A DNA stretch of 64,000 bases from Sabellastarte sp. h YS-2021 (GCA_964017235.1 OZ024931.1:104364221-104428220), one strand, 5' to 3'. Shown: positions 53,936 through 64,000, counted from the first letter of the stretch. Translations and numbers: made by a program. Notes: generated by a model from the letters alone, not told the origin.

Positions 53936-54758
53936 TATATACAGAATCTTTACAACAGAATTCAGCCAGAGGAGATACTAAGGTGGATAGGTTAAAGAGA
54001 TAATTTTTTTAAGAAAACCACTAACATCAGTGACTGGAAATACCATCTAACAAAAACATTAAGTGAAGAATGAAAACCATTTCTGCATTACATCTTTCAA
54101 GGCAAAAAATTGGTAACAGCAATCAGTTACTATGCAAAAAAAGTTCATTGCATCACATTACAGAATAAACCAGTGTCACTGATATCCTTTCTTCAGGCAC
54201 ATTATCAAAGACAACGTATGTAAATCTGCTAACTATTGCTCATAATAACTGTTTAACTTTCAAATTATAAAAATAATAACTTATGTTAGGTAACAATATA
54301 TACTTAATAGCAACAGTTTGAGGGATATATGTAAACATTTAACATTCAGTATCACAAATTAACTCTGGTTTTTCAGTTCAACAATACACAGTTACAAATA
54401 TTTCTTATGTTACTCTGGGCAATTTTAATTTGCCAATAATGATTTCTTCATTTAAAACAGAACATTTATAAACATTGACTACACACTTGTTTGTGTGAAT
54501 TTAAACCTACTGATAACTGTGCAGGTGGATTTTTTTGCTGGAACTAGAAGAATGGGGCCTCTCAGAAACTGACTGGCCTGCATCCATGTTGCCCATTGGG
54601 TTGAACGGATATTCAATCCTTTTCAAAGCATCTGAAACTTCTTAACTTTACCCCAACGTGTCTATGAATCAACAAATCTATCTTCAGAACAAAATTTCCC
54701 TTCGCATATAGTTAGGAATGAGGAGGCAGTAGGGTTATTATACAGCTGCAGGCTTGTT
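53936..54758. other. 3' noncoding side of the ABCC-like gene
   Basis: A/T-rich sequence between copy A2 and the ABCC stop codon. It should contain at least part of the gene's 3' UTR on the minus strand. I did not find a clear AATAAA on that strand here, so the 3' end may lie within or beyond A2. Confidence 0.4.
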
Positions 54759-54873
54759 TTAGTCAGCCAGGCCGGCATCTTTAGCCATTCCATGAAAGAT
54801 GCTGCTATTATCTGCCAGCAGGCTCTGAGGATTGTCAAACTCCGCAATTAGACCTGCATCCAGAACCATGATC
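54759..54873 (-). CDS. last exon of an ABCC (MRP-type) ABC transporter
   Basis: 115 bases on the minus strand, from a CCCTTGTTTCAG acceptor to TAA. With the split codon completed by its first base it encodes (R)IMVLDAGLIAEFDNPQ, SLLADNSSIFHGMAKDAGLA and D. This is the C-terminal end of the second nucleotide-binding domain in ABCC exporters (MRP1/MRP3 end in RVLVLDKGxIxEFxxPxxLL ... FYxMAKDAGL). The H-loop and D-loop would be in the preceding exon, not in the window or not recognised. These proteins export organic anions and conjugates using ATP. The upstream intron is at least 9.1 kb and holds DIRS copies B3 and B4. Confidence 0.85.
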
Positions 54874-55274
54874 CTGAAACAAGGGTCAAAACAACCATAA
54901 TAGGAATGTATCTTCAATACAATGCCAATAACAAGAGACAAAAGGTTCAAATTAAAACATGTACATATATCGGTAACATAATCCTAAGGCCAATGAAAAA
55001 GGCTGTTTTAAATTGTAAATGTTATTGTTTTAAACATTTTAAAACTGGATTGCTTGGACTCAATGACAACATATCCCCAGACAGCCCACCTCTCACACCA
55101 CAGGCATTCATTGGGTACTTTTTGTAGCACCCATTTTGTGCGATTCCCAATTATTATCAACTTTTTGAGGTTTTTTCCACAAAGATAACACATAGAAGTT
55201 ATATCTAATACAGTTTGCGAATTGGCATACCACTTCCAAGTTACAGGGCAAAATATTTGAAAAATGTAGAAAAC
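54874..55274 (-). other. ABCC-like intron sequence before DIRS copy B3
   Basis: A/T-rich, no repeat recognised. The minus-strand polypyrimidine tract and acceptor lie at 54874-54890. Confidence 0.6.
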
Positions 55275-55720
55275 AAATGTCTAAATTTGCAAATTTAATA
55301 AGTAAATTAAATTTTTATAAGTTAATACCCTATCCAATGGACAATTGCTAATCCGGTCGGCGCAGACCGGCCCGCCAAACGCCAGAAAAAGACGTCCTGT
55401 GTTGCCACCGGCTGGCCGGTCCGTAGTACTGTGCACTCCCCAGATGGCGCCTCGTACTTCCTTCCTGTCTAGACAACCTGACGTCATAGCATCTTTTTCG
55501 TTGTCTAAAGCTCTTAGACCCCTAGTAAGCTGATAGCGGGGTCGGTGGGAGGGTCTTGTGTGTCCATTGGATAGGGTATTAACTTATAAAAATTTAATTT
55601 ACTTATTAAATTTGCAATTTTATTGCGTTAATACATCCTATCCAATGGACAATTGCTGAATAACTACCGCTTGGTCGGCGGGTAAGTTACTAGGGACTTA
55701 TGTGAACTCACAAGTAATAG
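55275..55720 (-). repeat. 3' composite terminus of copy B3
   Basis: The outer A/T block (AAATTTAATAAGTAAATTAA), the inverted repeat with TGACGTCA (55479-55486), GTCTAAAGCTCTTAGACCCC, GTGTGTCCATTGGATAGGGT, the A/T block again in inverse, then GCGTTAATACATCCTATCC and CTACCGCTTGGTCGGCGGG. Copy B4 has the same string at 61812-62225 with scattered differences. Confidence 0.85.
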
Positions 55721-55855
55721 CAAATTTTAACCTACGGTCTAGGCTGACTTTGTCAGGAGACCTATAGGTCCAGGCCTGGGTTGACTTTAAGGTCAGGAAA
55801 CCCTGCAAGGCCATGGTCGGTTGCCAGCAGCCGGTTACCCGGGGCTATACCGCCG

Positions 55856-55873
55856 TCCCCCCCCCCCCTTTTT
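55856..55873 (-). other. polypurine tract of copy B3
   Basis: AAAAA followed by 12 G on the sense strand, at the place where B1, B2 and B4 have theirs. Confidence 0.5.
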
Positions 55874-56029
55874 GCAGACCTGCTCTGAGGTAGGGGCAGA
55901 GAGGGATGAGTTCAGTCCCAGAATGCAAATAAACCTCCCGAAAGAAGCACGCCACACTTAATTCTTATGTGCATGAAGAACTGTTTTGCACATATACAAA
56001 TCTCCTCAATCTAAGGGCCACTTGTGGAT

Positions 56030-57400
56030 CTGCTGAGCAGCTACTACCTAGCCCAATGGTAAAGCTCTGAATCAGCCCAAGCCCCGCCCTTCATATAGAA
56101 CTGTGTGAAGGTATTGTGACTTCAGTGGCGGGCTGACAAGATTGGATCTAAGGAGACTCCCGACCGGAAGACCTTAGAAGCAGCAAAGGCCCTGACATCA
56201 TGGGCTTTAACCTGATGTTAAAAGTGGGCCTCCTGGTCAGAGAGCTCATAACATAGGATCACAGTCTGCTTGATCCAAGAGGAGATAGTGGCAGGTGAGC
56301 GGTCTTTGTTGAAACCTTTCTTAAAGGAGGCAAAAACGACCTCCTTATTCTGCCTGATGTCTGAGGTCCTGTCCAAATAGTAGCACAATGCTCTGACCGG
56401 ACAGAGGGACCTGTCAGACTTGAGGGATCTATCCAGAGTCGGGGCCAGGGCTGCTATAACCCCAGGGGCCACACTGGACACTCTATGGCCAGCTGATTCT
56501 AGGATAGGAAGCTGGGTGATGGATACAGGGACACCTTTGACCAATCGGATTGGTGTCCAATATATCAGTTTTGCTAGGCATGAATCTCACTTTTGCACTT
56601 GCCCGACCCAAGGGCCAAGAGGAATACCATCTTGAAGGTCAAAGCTTCAAGGGGGCCTCCTTAATTGGATCAAATGGAGTCTTAGCTGGTGCCCGGCCAG
56701 TAAGAAGTTCCAAGAGGGTATGCCACTCCTGCCTTTGGGTCTGTCTCTGAGGAATCTATCCAGGAGACGAGCGAGATTTCCGTCCCTACTGATGTTGAAG
56801 GGTGAATTTCCCAATTTATCAACAATGGGTGACCTACAACCATCAATGGTGCTGGGCTGTTTGCCAAGCATGTATCTCACTTCTACGCTTGCCCGACCCC
56901 AGGGCCAAGAGGAAAACTGCCTTGAAGGTCAAATGCTTCAAGAAGGCCTATAATTGGTTCAAAATGAACCTTGTCAGCTGGTGCAAAAACCAGGGAGAGG
57001 TGCCAGGAGGGGGTTCCCCTACGGCCTTTGGGTCTGTCTCAGTGGAAGCTATCCAGGAGACGAGTGAGATTTTCATCCTTACTAACATTGATGGGCAAAT
57101 TTTCCAGACTATCAGCAATGGCTGACCTGTAACCATCAATGGTACTGGGCTGCAACTTCCTGTCCTGAAGCAGGTACCTAAGGAAGTCAGCGACTGACTT
57201 TACAGGTGGTGCCCGAAGTCCACCTGATGAATGATACATCACTTGGTAAAAATGACCCATTTGCCTCATAGACTGATCTGATTGACCCCCCTCTGAGGAG
57301 CCTCAATTCTTGCTGCCACTGCCTCAGACAAGTCCTGCTCCTCGATTGCTGAGGCTCTAGGAGCCCTGCATGGAGATTAATATTTGTCAGATTTCTGTGA
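56030..57400 (-). pseudogene. tyrosine recombinase part of copy B3
   Basis: Traces in several frames: SDRSLCPVRALCYYLDRTSD, DRSPATISSWIKQTVILCYE, and LLQDRKLQPSTIDGYRSAI on the N-terminal side. Part of the recombinase sequence appears more than once (IPSWN and ..STIDG..S blocks around 56.65-56.88 and 57.0-57.2 kb). Heavily broken. Confidence 0.7.
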
Positions 57401-58960
57401 GGGATCTGATCGAATGGCTGTGAACAGGCTGGGCAGATTGGGCAGGCTCAGCGGGATGTGGCTGGACATGGCCACTAGATCCCAAAACCAAGGCATGTTG
57501 GGCCACCCCGGAGCAATCAGAATGATTCTCTTACATGGGCAGTCTTGCAACTTCTCCACCACTTTGCCCAATATGGCTGATGGTGAGGAGGTGTATCCTT
57601 TTAGATCCTACCATGGCCGACTGAGCACATCCACTGCTGTGGCCAGGGGATCCGGTACCGGTGACACAAAACAGGTGACTTGTTGTTGAACCTCGTGGCA
57701 AATAAGTCTATTTTGGGCCGGTGCCACCTACTGCATAGAGTGGAAGACCTCTGGAAGGAGAAACCACTGTTTGGATGGTCTGGCCTAGCCTGGACAGCCT
57801 GTCTGCTACCACATTAGGCCGGCCTGGAATGTGTCGTGCTTTAGAGTCACTTGTTTCCTGGTACACCAGGTCAAGATTCTCCATAGTAGGACACAAAGTG
57901 GGCCCAATCCTATTCCTCCTTCCTTTATGTATGACACTACTGTGGTGTTGTCAGTTGCTACAAGTACTATCTTGTTTGAGCAAAGGTCTTAGAACTCTTA
58001 AAGTCAGAAAAACTGCTTAAAGTTCTAGATAGTATATAACTTGCTTCCCGGAGGGGACCAGGTTGCTCTTGCCAAGTGCTCATCTAAGTGAGCGCCCCAC
58101 CCTTCTATTGATGCGTCTGTAAATATTTGCAGAGCATGTTTTTATTGGATGTAATGGTTGGCCTGTAAGTGCATTGTCTTCCTTCAGCCGCCATGTAAAT
58201 GGGGGTGCAGGGACCTGGGGACTTGGATCACCTTTTGCAGTGATTCTGGATACCCTCCAGTTGTTTTTTTTTTGAGGTGCCACTGTATGGGTCTCATATG
58301 AAGTCTGCCTAGATTAACATGCTTTTCTGTAGATGTTAGTAACCTATCAAGGACATGAATTCCCGGACCGGGCAAGCCGGTAGGGATAGCAGTTTTAACA
58401 GTCTCTTGAAGGTTCTGTACCCAGTCCAGGGTCGGTCGGAACCGATCAGACCTGAAGTCGAAACTGGTAGCCTACAAAATCAAAGTCTTGATTGGGCTCC
58501 AGCTCTGATTTCTCTAAGTTCATTCGCCAACCCAGTTGTTGACACATTATTTACTAGCTCCTGTGTATTTTGGAGACAAGCCTGGTAGGATCTGGCTCTC
58601 ACCAACCAGCCGTCTAGGTCCTGGTGGCTTCTTAAATCCTTGTGTATGGTCACAAATTTCACCTGCTTTGGTATCACGGTGAACTCAAAAGGTGCTGTGG
58701 ACAACCCGAATGGCAGGGCCTTGGGTTGGTATGCCCGACCTTGGATGTGAAATCTCAGGCATTTCCTGGATTGTTCTTGTATAGGTATATGGACGTAGGT
58801 ATCCCTCCTTCAACAGTTGTACTACCTAAAGTCCAGTTCCCAAGGCTTCCTAAGTTCCCAAAAAAGGGCTCAGTCTGGACCTTATAGGCAGATTATGTGC
58901 CACATTTGGGACATTTGGTATTCTGACAATATTTTCCCTCCGGACACTGGTCCGGTCTGG
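57400..58960 (-). pseudogene. RT-RNase H and methyltransferase-position part of copy B3
   Basis: Methyltransferase-position block RIILIAPGWPNMPWFWDLVA near 57480; RNase H traces RHIPGRPNVVADRLSRLGQT near 57810; RT traces STAPFEFTVIPKQVKFV and SHQDLDGWLVRARS (YxDD site altered) near 58620-58690. Heavily broken. Confidence 0.65.
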
Positions 58961-59398
58961 TGACAATGATCCAGGTTAACAGTCTCTCTGTTTTTATTGT
59001 GGTCTTATTTTCACATTAATAAACTCTTTGCCCCGGGCCAGCAGCCTGCAAGGTGCAGCATTTACAGAGCAATTGTCATATGTGAGATGTCAGTCCCCTG
59101 GCCGGACCTGATGACAAAATTGATTATCTCTGCAGTCAAGTCCAGCACCGATAACAGGTTGTTGAGAGGTGTGATAAGGGAAGGTTGCCTGGCAGTAGCT
59201 TGGGAAACTGTCCTATCATCAAGATCACTGACCAGTTTAAGAATTCTCTGTAACCCAATTAACCTTAGGCAACTCTGTCCGGTACCCGGACTCCATACCC
59301 GGTACTTTACTGTAACCAGTAATTCTTGTAACCGGCAAAAACTGGCAGGTTGGGGTCACCAACGAATTTTGACAGCTACTGGTCTATATTTAGCCAGC

Positions 59399-60015
59399 TT
59401 TTTTTTTTTTTTTTTTTTTGTAACCAGTTGGGTTGAAGCACTACAGTAAGGACTGTGTAGCCAACACCCTGTTAGTAGACTTGTAACCCATAGAATGAAG
59501 CAAGTGTACAAGGCTGTGTAGCCAGTACCAGTCGGTACACTCTGTAGCTAGTTGCTGAAGTGTACAAGGCTGTGTAGCCAGTACCAGCCGGTACAATCTG
59601 TAACCAGTTGTTGAAGCCAGTGTACAAGGCTGTGTAGCCGGTACACTGTAACCAGTTGAGGCTACTGTATAAGGCTGTGAAGCCGGTCAGTACATACTGT
59701 AACCAGTTATTGAAGTAACTGTACAAGGCTGTTTAGCCGGTAGTCAGTCGGTACACTCTGTAACCAGTTGTTGAAGTAAGTGTACCAGGCTGTGTAGCCA
59801 GTAGGTACACCCTGTAACCAGTTGCTGAATGAAGTTTACAACTATCTTGTGTTGAATTCAGTTTCCTCCATTAATTCCTCTGTAACCGGTTGTTGAAGCA
59901 AGTGTACAAGGCTGTATAGCCGGGACACTCTGTAACCAGTTGTTGAACCAAGTGTACAAGGCTGTATAGCCGGTACTGGTCGATACACTCTGTAACCAGT
60001 TGTTGAAAAAATTTT
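59399..60015. repeat. minisatellite (about 50-60 bp units) inside copy B3
   Basis: About nine or ten imperfect units carrying GTGTACAAGGCTGTGTAGCC, then GGTACCAGTCGGTACACT-like and CTGTAACCAGTTGTTGAAG words. Units vary in length by loss or gain of the GGTACCAGTC part. One unit is interrupted by a longer insert (about 59835-59880) ending in AACTATCTT that recurs at about 60010. A T-run precedes it (59400-59419). No family is recognised. Confidence 0.75.
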
Positions 60016-60734
60016 ACAACTATCTTTGAACGCACGTCTTATTTGTAGATTTTGACAGTTGCTGGGAAAGCCCTTGTGAGCTATATTTAGAAACAAAAGT
60101 TGGTCGGTGTGTCACGTGACCAGCTTGCTGGTCGGAGGGACAACGTGATTGGCCGGTTGGAGATGACGATCAGCTTCGTGAACTGGTCGGAAAATCACGT
60201 GACCAACTTCGGGGATACGCCCTCACTAGAGGTGTTCTTTCCTTATATCACAGTAAACGTAAGCTTACTGGTCGACTGATGTCTGTAGCAGAGAAGTCTG
60301 TACCAGTACGCTGGAGGTGGATTACAGGAACTAAAAAACTGGAATCACAGTAGACGTGAGTGCAAAGAATGTACTTCCGACCTTCTTGTTCGGTGAATCA
60401 CGTGATAAACTTCGTGACTGGTCGGTGAAAACACGTGACCAGCTTCGTGAAGACACACGATTGGCTGACTGGGTATGACGTCAGAGGTCGCGTTCTTTTA
60501 GCTGGCCGGTCGGCTGATGCTTTAAAGGCAGATAAGCCTGGACCAGTGCACTCTGTAGATGAAATTCCTGGCCGGTCTGAAGTCGGTTCTTCTTCTCAGC
60601 CGGCTGTACACTCAAACCAGTTTCCTGGCCATCCACTGCCCTTACTACCGACACAAGTGCCGGGTCCATAAGGGTGGGATTGAGAGTGACAAAAGTTCCT
60701 TCTATGTAGAAAATACTTGAAAGGTCGGTTGAAG
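60016..60734. other. CACGTG-rich stretch inside copy B3
   Basis: No gene. CACGTG occurs at 60113, 60196, 60399 and 60432, each followed by GACCA(G/A)CTT or GATAAACTT and a nearby CTGGTCGG, so it is a diverged direct repeat. TCTGTAGCAGAGAAG / TTTAAAGGCAGATAAG words link it to the 111-bp repeat that follows. Confidence 0.5.
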
Positions 60735-60955
60735 AAATCTGAAGAATTCACCTCTTGTTTCTGATGAAAAATACTCGAGCTAGGCTGGTGTGACTGATGC
60801 TTTACAGCAGAGAAGTCGGTACCAGTGCGCTCTGAAGAAATCTGAAGAATTCATCTCATGCTTCTGATTAAAAAACACCAAATACTCGAGCTGGGCTGGT
60901 GTGACTGATGCTTTACAGCAGAGAAGTCGGTACCAGTGCGCTCTGAAGAATGCAT
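60735..60955. repeat. 111-bp tandem duplication inside copy B3
   Basis: Two units with TGACTGATGCTTTACAGCAG at 60791 and 60902, each followed by AGAAGTCGGTACCAGTGCGC and TCTGAAGAA. The copies are nearly identical, so the duplication is recent. Confidence 0.8.
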
Positions 60956-61396
60956 CTGTGATGGGGAATTCCTTCCATTCACAGATTTCAAAACTACGTA
61001 GACTGAAGATCTCGTGTAGAGACGTTTCTATGGTGATTGTAGCTGGAAGGTTATAGATGAAACATTCAAACAAAAGACACGGATAAAAATACCTGTTAGA
61101 AGTATATCCATAATTCCTCAATATTGTTGATCTGCCCCTAACAACACAAAGGTTGAATGGGAGGAAAATAGCAAAATGGCTGCCCTCATATATCTCGTCG
61201 ATTACTGCCCTATCATCAATAATAAATTGAGCCAACTAGGGAGCGTTTCCAGCAGATTTCTAAATGTATATCCGTGCTTGACCAGCTGGTAACACTTTAC
61301 AAAGAAACTCTCCACATATAAGGTTTAAAATCCGTCATAAAGCACACTTTTCCTTTAAAATTCTGGAGATGTTAAAAAACACGTCTGCACAGTACA

Positions 61397-61600
61397 CGCG
61401 CCAAACGAAAAAGATGCTATGACGTCAGGTTGTCTAGACAGGAAGGAAGTACGAGGCGCCATCTGGGGAGTGCACAGTACTACGGACCGGCCAGCCGGTG
61501 GCAACACAGGACGTCTTTTTCTGGCGTTTGGCGGGCCGGTCTGCGCCGACCGGATTAGCAATTGTCCATTGGATAGGATGTATTAACGCAATAAAAAGGG
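61397..61600 (-). repeat. 5' terminal repeat of copy B3
   Basis: CGCGCCAAACGAAAAAGATG, TGACGTCA (61420-61427), GGACGTCTTTTTCTGGCG, GTTTGGCGGGCCGG, ending in TTGTCCATTGGATAGGATGT and ATTAACGCAATAAAA. 174 bases are identical to the inverse of the 3' copy. Confidence 0.9.
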
Positions 61601-61811
61601 TCTTTATGGGCCTCAAACATAACTTTAACTTCAAAATAAAGTCTTAATTTTTGGCATATTTAACCCCTTAAAGACCTTATCTGTCAACTAGCAGTCGACA
61701 ATGTGTATTCTACAATACCATGTCTGTCAGCTAGCAGCTAGCAGACACCCCTATATGATATTCTAGCTTTCCCCCAGTACTGTAGAATTAAACATCTTGG
61801 TATTCTGAAAT
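61601..61811. other. spacer between DIRS copies B3 and B4
   Basis: 211 bases of A/T-rich intron with a GTCAACTAGCAGTCGAC / GTCAGCTAGCAGCTAGCAG repeat. No element is recognised. Confidence 0.6.
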
Positions 61812-62225
61812 TTGCAAATTTAATAAGTAAATTAAATTTTTATAAGTTAATACCCTATCCAATGAACAACTGCTAATCTGTCGGCACAGACCGGCCCGCC
61901 AAACGACAGAAAAAGTCATCTTATATGAGTGTATAATGCCCCCACAAGCTGGCCGGTCCCAGTAATGTGCACTCCCCAGATGGCGCCTCGTACTTCCTTC
62001 CTGTCTAGACAACCTGATGTCATAGGATCTTTTTCGTTGTCTAAACCTCTTAGACCCCTAGTAAGCTGATAGCGGGGTCGGTTGGGAGGGTCTTGTGTGT
62101 CCATTGGATAGGTTATTAGCTTATAAAAATTTAATTTACTTATTAAATTTGCAATTTTATTGCATTAATGCATCCTATCCAATGGACAATTGCTGAATAA
62201 CTACCGCTTGGTAGGCGGGTAAGTT
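61812..62225 (-). repeat. 3' composite terminus of copy B4
   Basis: Same order as in B3: A/T block, inverted repeat (with TGATGTCA where B3 has TGACGTCA), GTCTAAACCTCTTAGACCCC, the inverse A/T block, and CTACCGCTTGGTAGGCGGG. The 5' partner is outside the window. Confidence 0.8.
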
Positions 62226-62362
62226 ACTAGGGACTATAAAATATTAGTGAACTAATAACTGATGACAAAATTCTAACCTATGGTCTAGGCTGACTTAGTC
62301 AGGAGACCCATAGGACCATGGTCGGTTACCAGAACCCGGTTGCCGGGGGTATACAGACGTTG

Positions 62363-62378
62363 CCCCCCCCCCCTTCCT
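62363..62378 (-). other. polypurine tract of copy B4
   Basis: AGGAA followed by 11 G on the sense strand, after the recombinase part. Confidence 0.45.
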
Positions 62379-62559
62379 GTTTTAACAGACCTGCTCTAAG
62401 ATAGGGGAAGAGAGGGATGAGTTCAGTCCCAGAAGACAGATAAATCTCCCGAAGGAAGTACACCACTTTTTTTTTTATAGCAACTTTGTACATGTAGGAA
62501 GTTGGAACTATTAACAAAATCTACATATATACAAATCTCCTCATACAGAGGGCTACTTG

Positions 62560-62950
62560 TGGATCTGCTGAGCAGCCACTACTGGGCCTAAGTGTAAAGG
62601 CCCAAGGAGAAAAGCTCTAAGTCAGCCCAAGCCACATCCTTCAGATAGAACTGTGTGAAGGTGTTATGTGACTTACATTGGCAGGCTGACAATATCAGCT
62701 CTAAGGAGACTCCCGACTGGAGGGCCTCAGAAGCCGCGAAGGCCTGACATGATGGGCTTTAACCTGATGTAATGTGAGGAAGGTTATGTCATGTGCTCTG
62801 ACCGGACAGAGGGACCTATCAGACTTGAGGGACTTGTCCAGAGTTGGAGCCACATTTTCTGGACCCTCTTTTGCCAGCTGGTTCTTGGAAAGAAGGCTGG
62901 GTGATGGGTACAGGGACACCTTTGACCAGTCGGACTGGTGTCTGACATTA
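62560..62950 (-). pseudogene. recombinase remnant of copy B4
   Basis: Residues such as NVRHQSDWSKVSLYPSPSLL, LDKSLKSDRSLCPVRAHD, LTLHQVKAHHVR, and the DNA for the W-K-S-H / FYLKD end identify the recombinase part. Broken. Confidence 0.65.
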
Positions 62951-63957
62951 GTGGGAAGGTATAAGGGGGCAATCCTGAGAGCTGCCAGCGTATCAGCCTG
63001 GATTCCTGCTTTCAGATAAGCTAGATAAGAATCCCTTCTGAGCAGTGTGACGTTGGCCATATTAACAAAAACAAAGTCAGTCAAATGTGCCATGGACTTG
63101 GCCATAGGCTGGCACATACTGGAGTTAAAATCCATGAGAAACTGTAGCTCTTCTGTAGCTGCTGACAGTTTAGATGCTGACTTCCCTTTGTGTTCGACCC
63201 TGATAGCTTTCAGCTGAGACTGCATATCCTGCTGAACTTTCACCAGACACCGATTGAACCCTGCAGCCTGATTATAGATAACCGACGACTCCCTGGTGGT
63301 TTTCTCCCATTTCCTCAATGTTTCCTGTGAGAGAGGGTGCGACTGGGGAGGGCTGGTGGTGATTCCAGCCTGTCTTGCTATCCTCAGGTATGCACTGTTA
63401 AGCTTTGAGGAATCGGTATTCCAGGATGTAACAGTCCCTGTAGTGTCACTTTTCTGCTGAGAATGACAGCCATACCACTTTGCTTGGGATCTAGGAGGCT
63501 TCAAAAATTGATCTCTCTGCAATCCACCAGCCTCAGCACTGAGGGATGGATATCCATCAGTTAGTGTTAAGTTCAATTTAGCAAGTTTCCGGCAGAGCCA
63601 TTCATCTGTGGGTAATTGAACCGACACCTTGCCTGGGATTTGTAGCTTGGGTCCAGCAAAGGGGTTGTCGTCTGAGGTACCAGCATTGGAATCAATATCC
63701 GGAATATGAGTCCATCCCATATATGACCGGATCCCCCTCATGGTTTCCCTGTAAGATTGTTCCTCAGAGAGGGACTGGTCAGGGTCGGTTATGGTGGCAT
63801 CCAGTTCATCTAACAATTCACCCTCCTCTACAAAGATATCCACAGGGGGTCGGTCGGATACAACACTGTCTGAATCACTGATGGTGTCCCTTCTGGTCAG
63901 CTGGAAGGCACTAGAGACACTAGTGGAAGGCCTATCAGAGGCTGCTGGTCGGTCCAT
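62950..63957 (-). pseudogene. gag-like part of copy B4
   Basis: Acidic stretch with VDIFVEEGELLDELDATITD, then the conserved block SYMGWTHIPDID, VSVQLPTDEWLCRKLAKLN and TDGYPSLSAEAGGLQRDQFL, followed by SSVIYNQAAGFNRCLVKVQQ and LTDFVFVNMANVTLLRRDSY. These match the D, B1 and B2 gag-like frames. The N-terminal Cys/His motif would lie beyond the right edge. Confidence 0.75.
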
Positions 63958-64000
63958 GGCCTGAGGTTGGTCAGACTAAGGCTTAGAAGCCAGTAGGTCG

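Larger units (their letters stand above)
55275..61600 (-). mobile_element. DIRS-type retroelement copy B3 (decayed core, intact ends)
   Basis: Minus-strand DIRS copy in the ABCC-like intron. The 5' repeat is at 61397-61600 and the 3' composite end at 55275-55720. Recombinase, methyltransferase-position and RT-RNase H parts are recognisable but heavily broken (more than ten breaks). Where gag is expected (about 59000-61390) there is mostly tandem repeat and GGTCGG/CCGGT-rich sequence with no gag motif seen. Its inverted repeats are identical over 174 bases (55329-55502 and 61404-61577), including TGACGTCA in both. Confidence 0.85.
61812..64000 (-). mobile_element. DIRS-type retroelement copy B4 (3' side and gag-like part)
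   Basis: Minus-strand DIRS copy in the ABCC-like intron, continuing beyond the right edge. Seen are the 3' composite terminus (61812-62225), a polypurine tract (62363-62378), recombinase C-terminal residues and a gag-like part. No RT-RNase H part is seen, so this copy is internally reduced and broken. Termini are close to those of B3. Confidence 0.85.

Noticed and set aside
59472-60096. Minus frames rich in YTALYT and NWLQ
   Set aside because: Translations of the minisatellite only.
60435-60671. 78-codon plus frame with PLPLLPTQVPGP end
   Set aside because: Within the CACGTG and GGTCGG repeat region of copy B3; no similarity recognised.
1-64000. Retroviral or Polinton-type elements with envelope or capsid genes
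   Set aside because: No protease, integrase DDE, envelope or Polinton polymerase motif was seen; the retroelements are DIRS type and LINEs.

Overview
The window is animal genomic DNA: spliced genes with GT-AG introns, non-LTR retrotransposons, SINEs and many DIRS-type (tyrosine-recombinase) retroelements. A tRNA-derived SINE with a GATGTTAAACCCCAAATAAATA-type tail and tandem arrays carrying AGGTCAAAGGTCA resemble repeats I associate with molluscs and other lophotrochozoans, so a mollusc-like invertebrate is my best guess (moderate confidence).

Host genes. On the plus strand, seven exons (8058-37561) encode the C-terminal part of a polycystin-1-like (PKD1L-type) channel protein: the extracellular polycystin domain, S2 to S6, the pore and a cytoplasmic tail. 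All exon joins keep phase, and an AATAAA follows at 37802. Upstream exons are outside the window or not recognised. One intron (11430-35134) is 23.7 kb long because it holds three DIRS copies and a LINE. On the minus strand, 54759-54873 is the last exon of an ABCC/MRP-type ABC transporter; the visible part of its upstream intron holds two more DIRS copies. The two genes converge.

Mobile elements. DIRS-type sequence covers roughly 37 kb of the 64 kb. Left to right: copy D (1-3742, -), lying in a LINE (3743-5500, -), which itself lies in DIRS fragment C (5501-7440, +); copy A (11818-17281, +); copy B1 (18225-24185, -); copy B2 (25873-32314, +), inserted in the endonuclease domain of a second LINE (25275-35024, +); copy A2 (48345-53935, -); copy B3 (55275-61600, -); copy B4 (61812 to the right edge, -). 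They are treated as fossils: D looks whole as far as visible, B1 and B2 have a few breaks, A several, A2 and B3 many. The parts are a gag-like frame with a Cys/His motif, RT with YLDD, RNase H, a methyltransferase-position region and a tyrosine recombinase, between inverted terminal repeats.

Most notable: (1) D, B1 and B2 share a cysteine-rich segment directly after the gag-like frame, in the same frame and overlapped by the RT frame, and the gag terminator in all three is UGA followed by CARYYA; (2) all five B/C copies with a visible 3' side carry a polypurine tract ending in a G-run after the recombinase; (3) decayed copies A2 and B3 have 100% identical inverted repeats over 171 and 174 bp, while the better preserved B2 has about six mismatches. 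Between 37.6 and 54.7 kb lie tandem arrays of about 146 bp, a SINE, and about 4.8 kb in which I see nothing.
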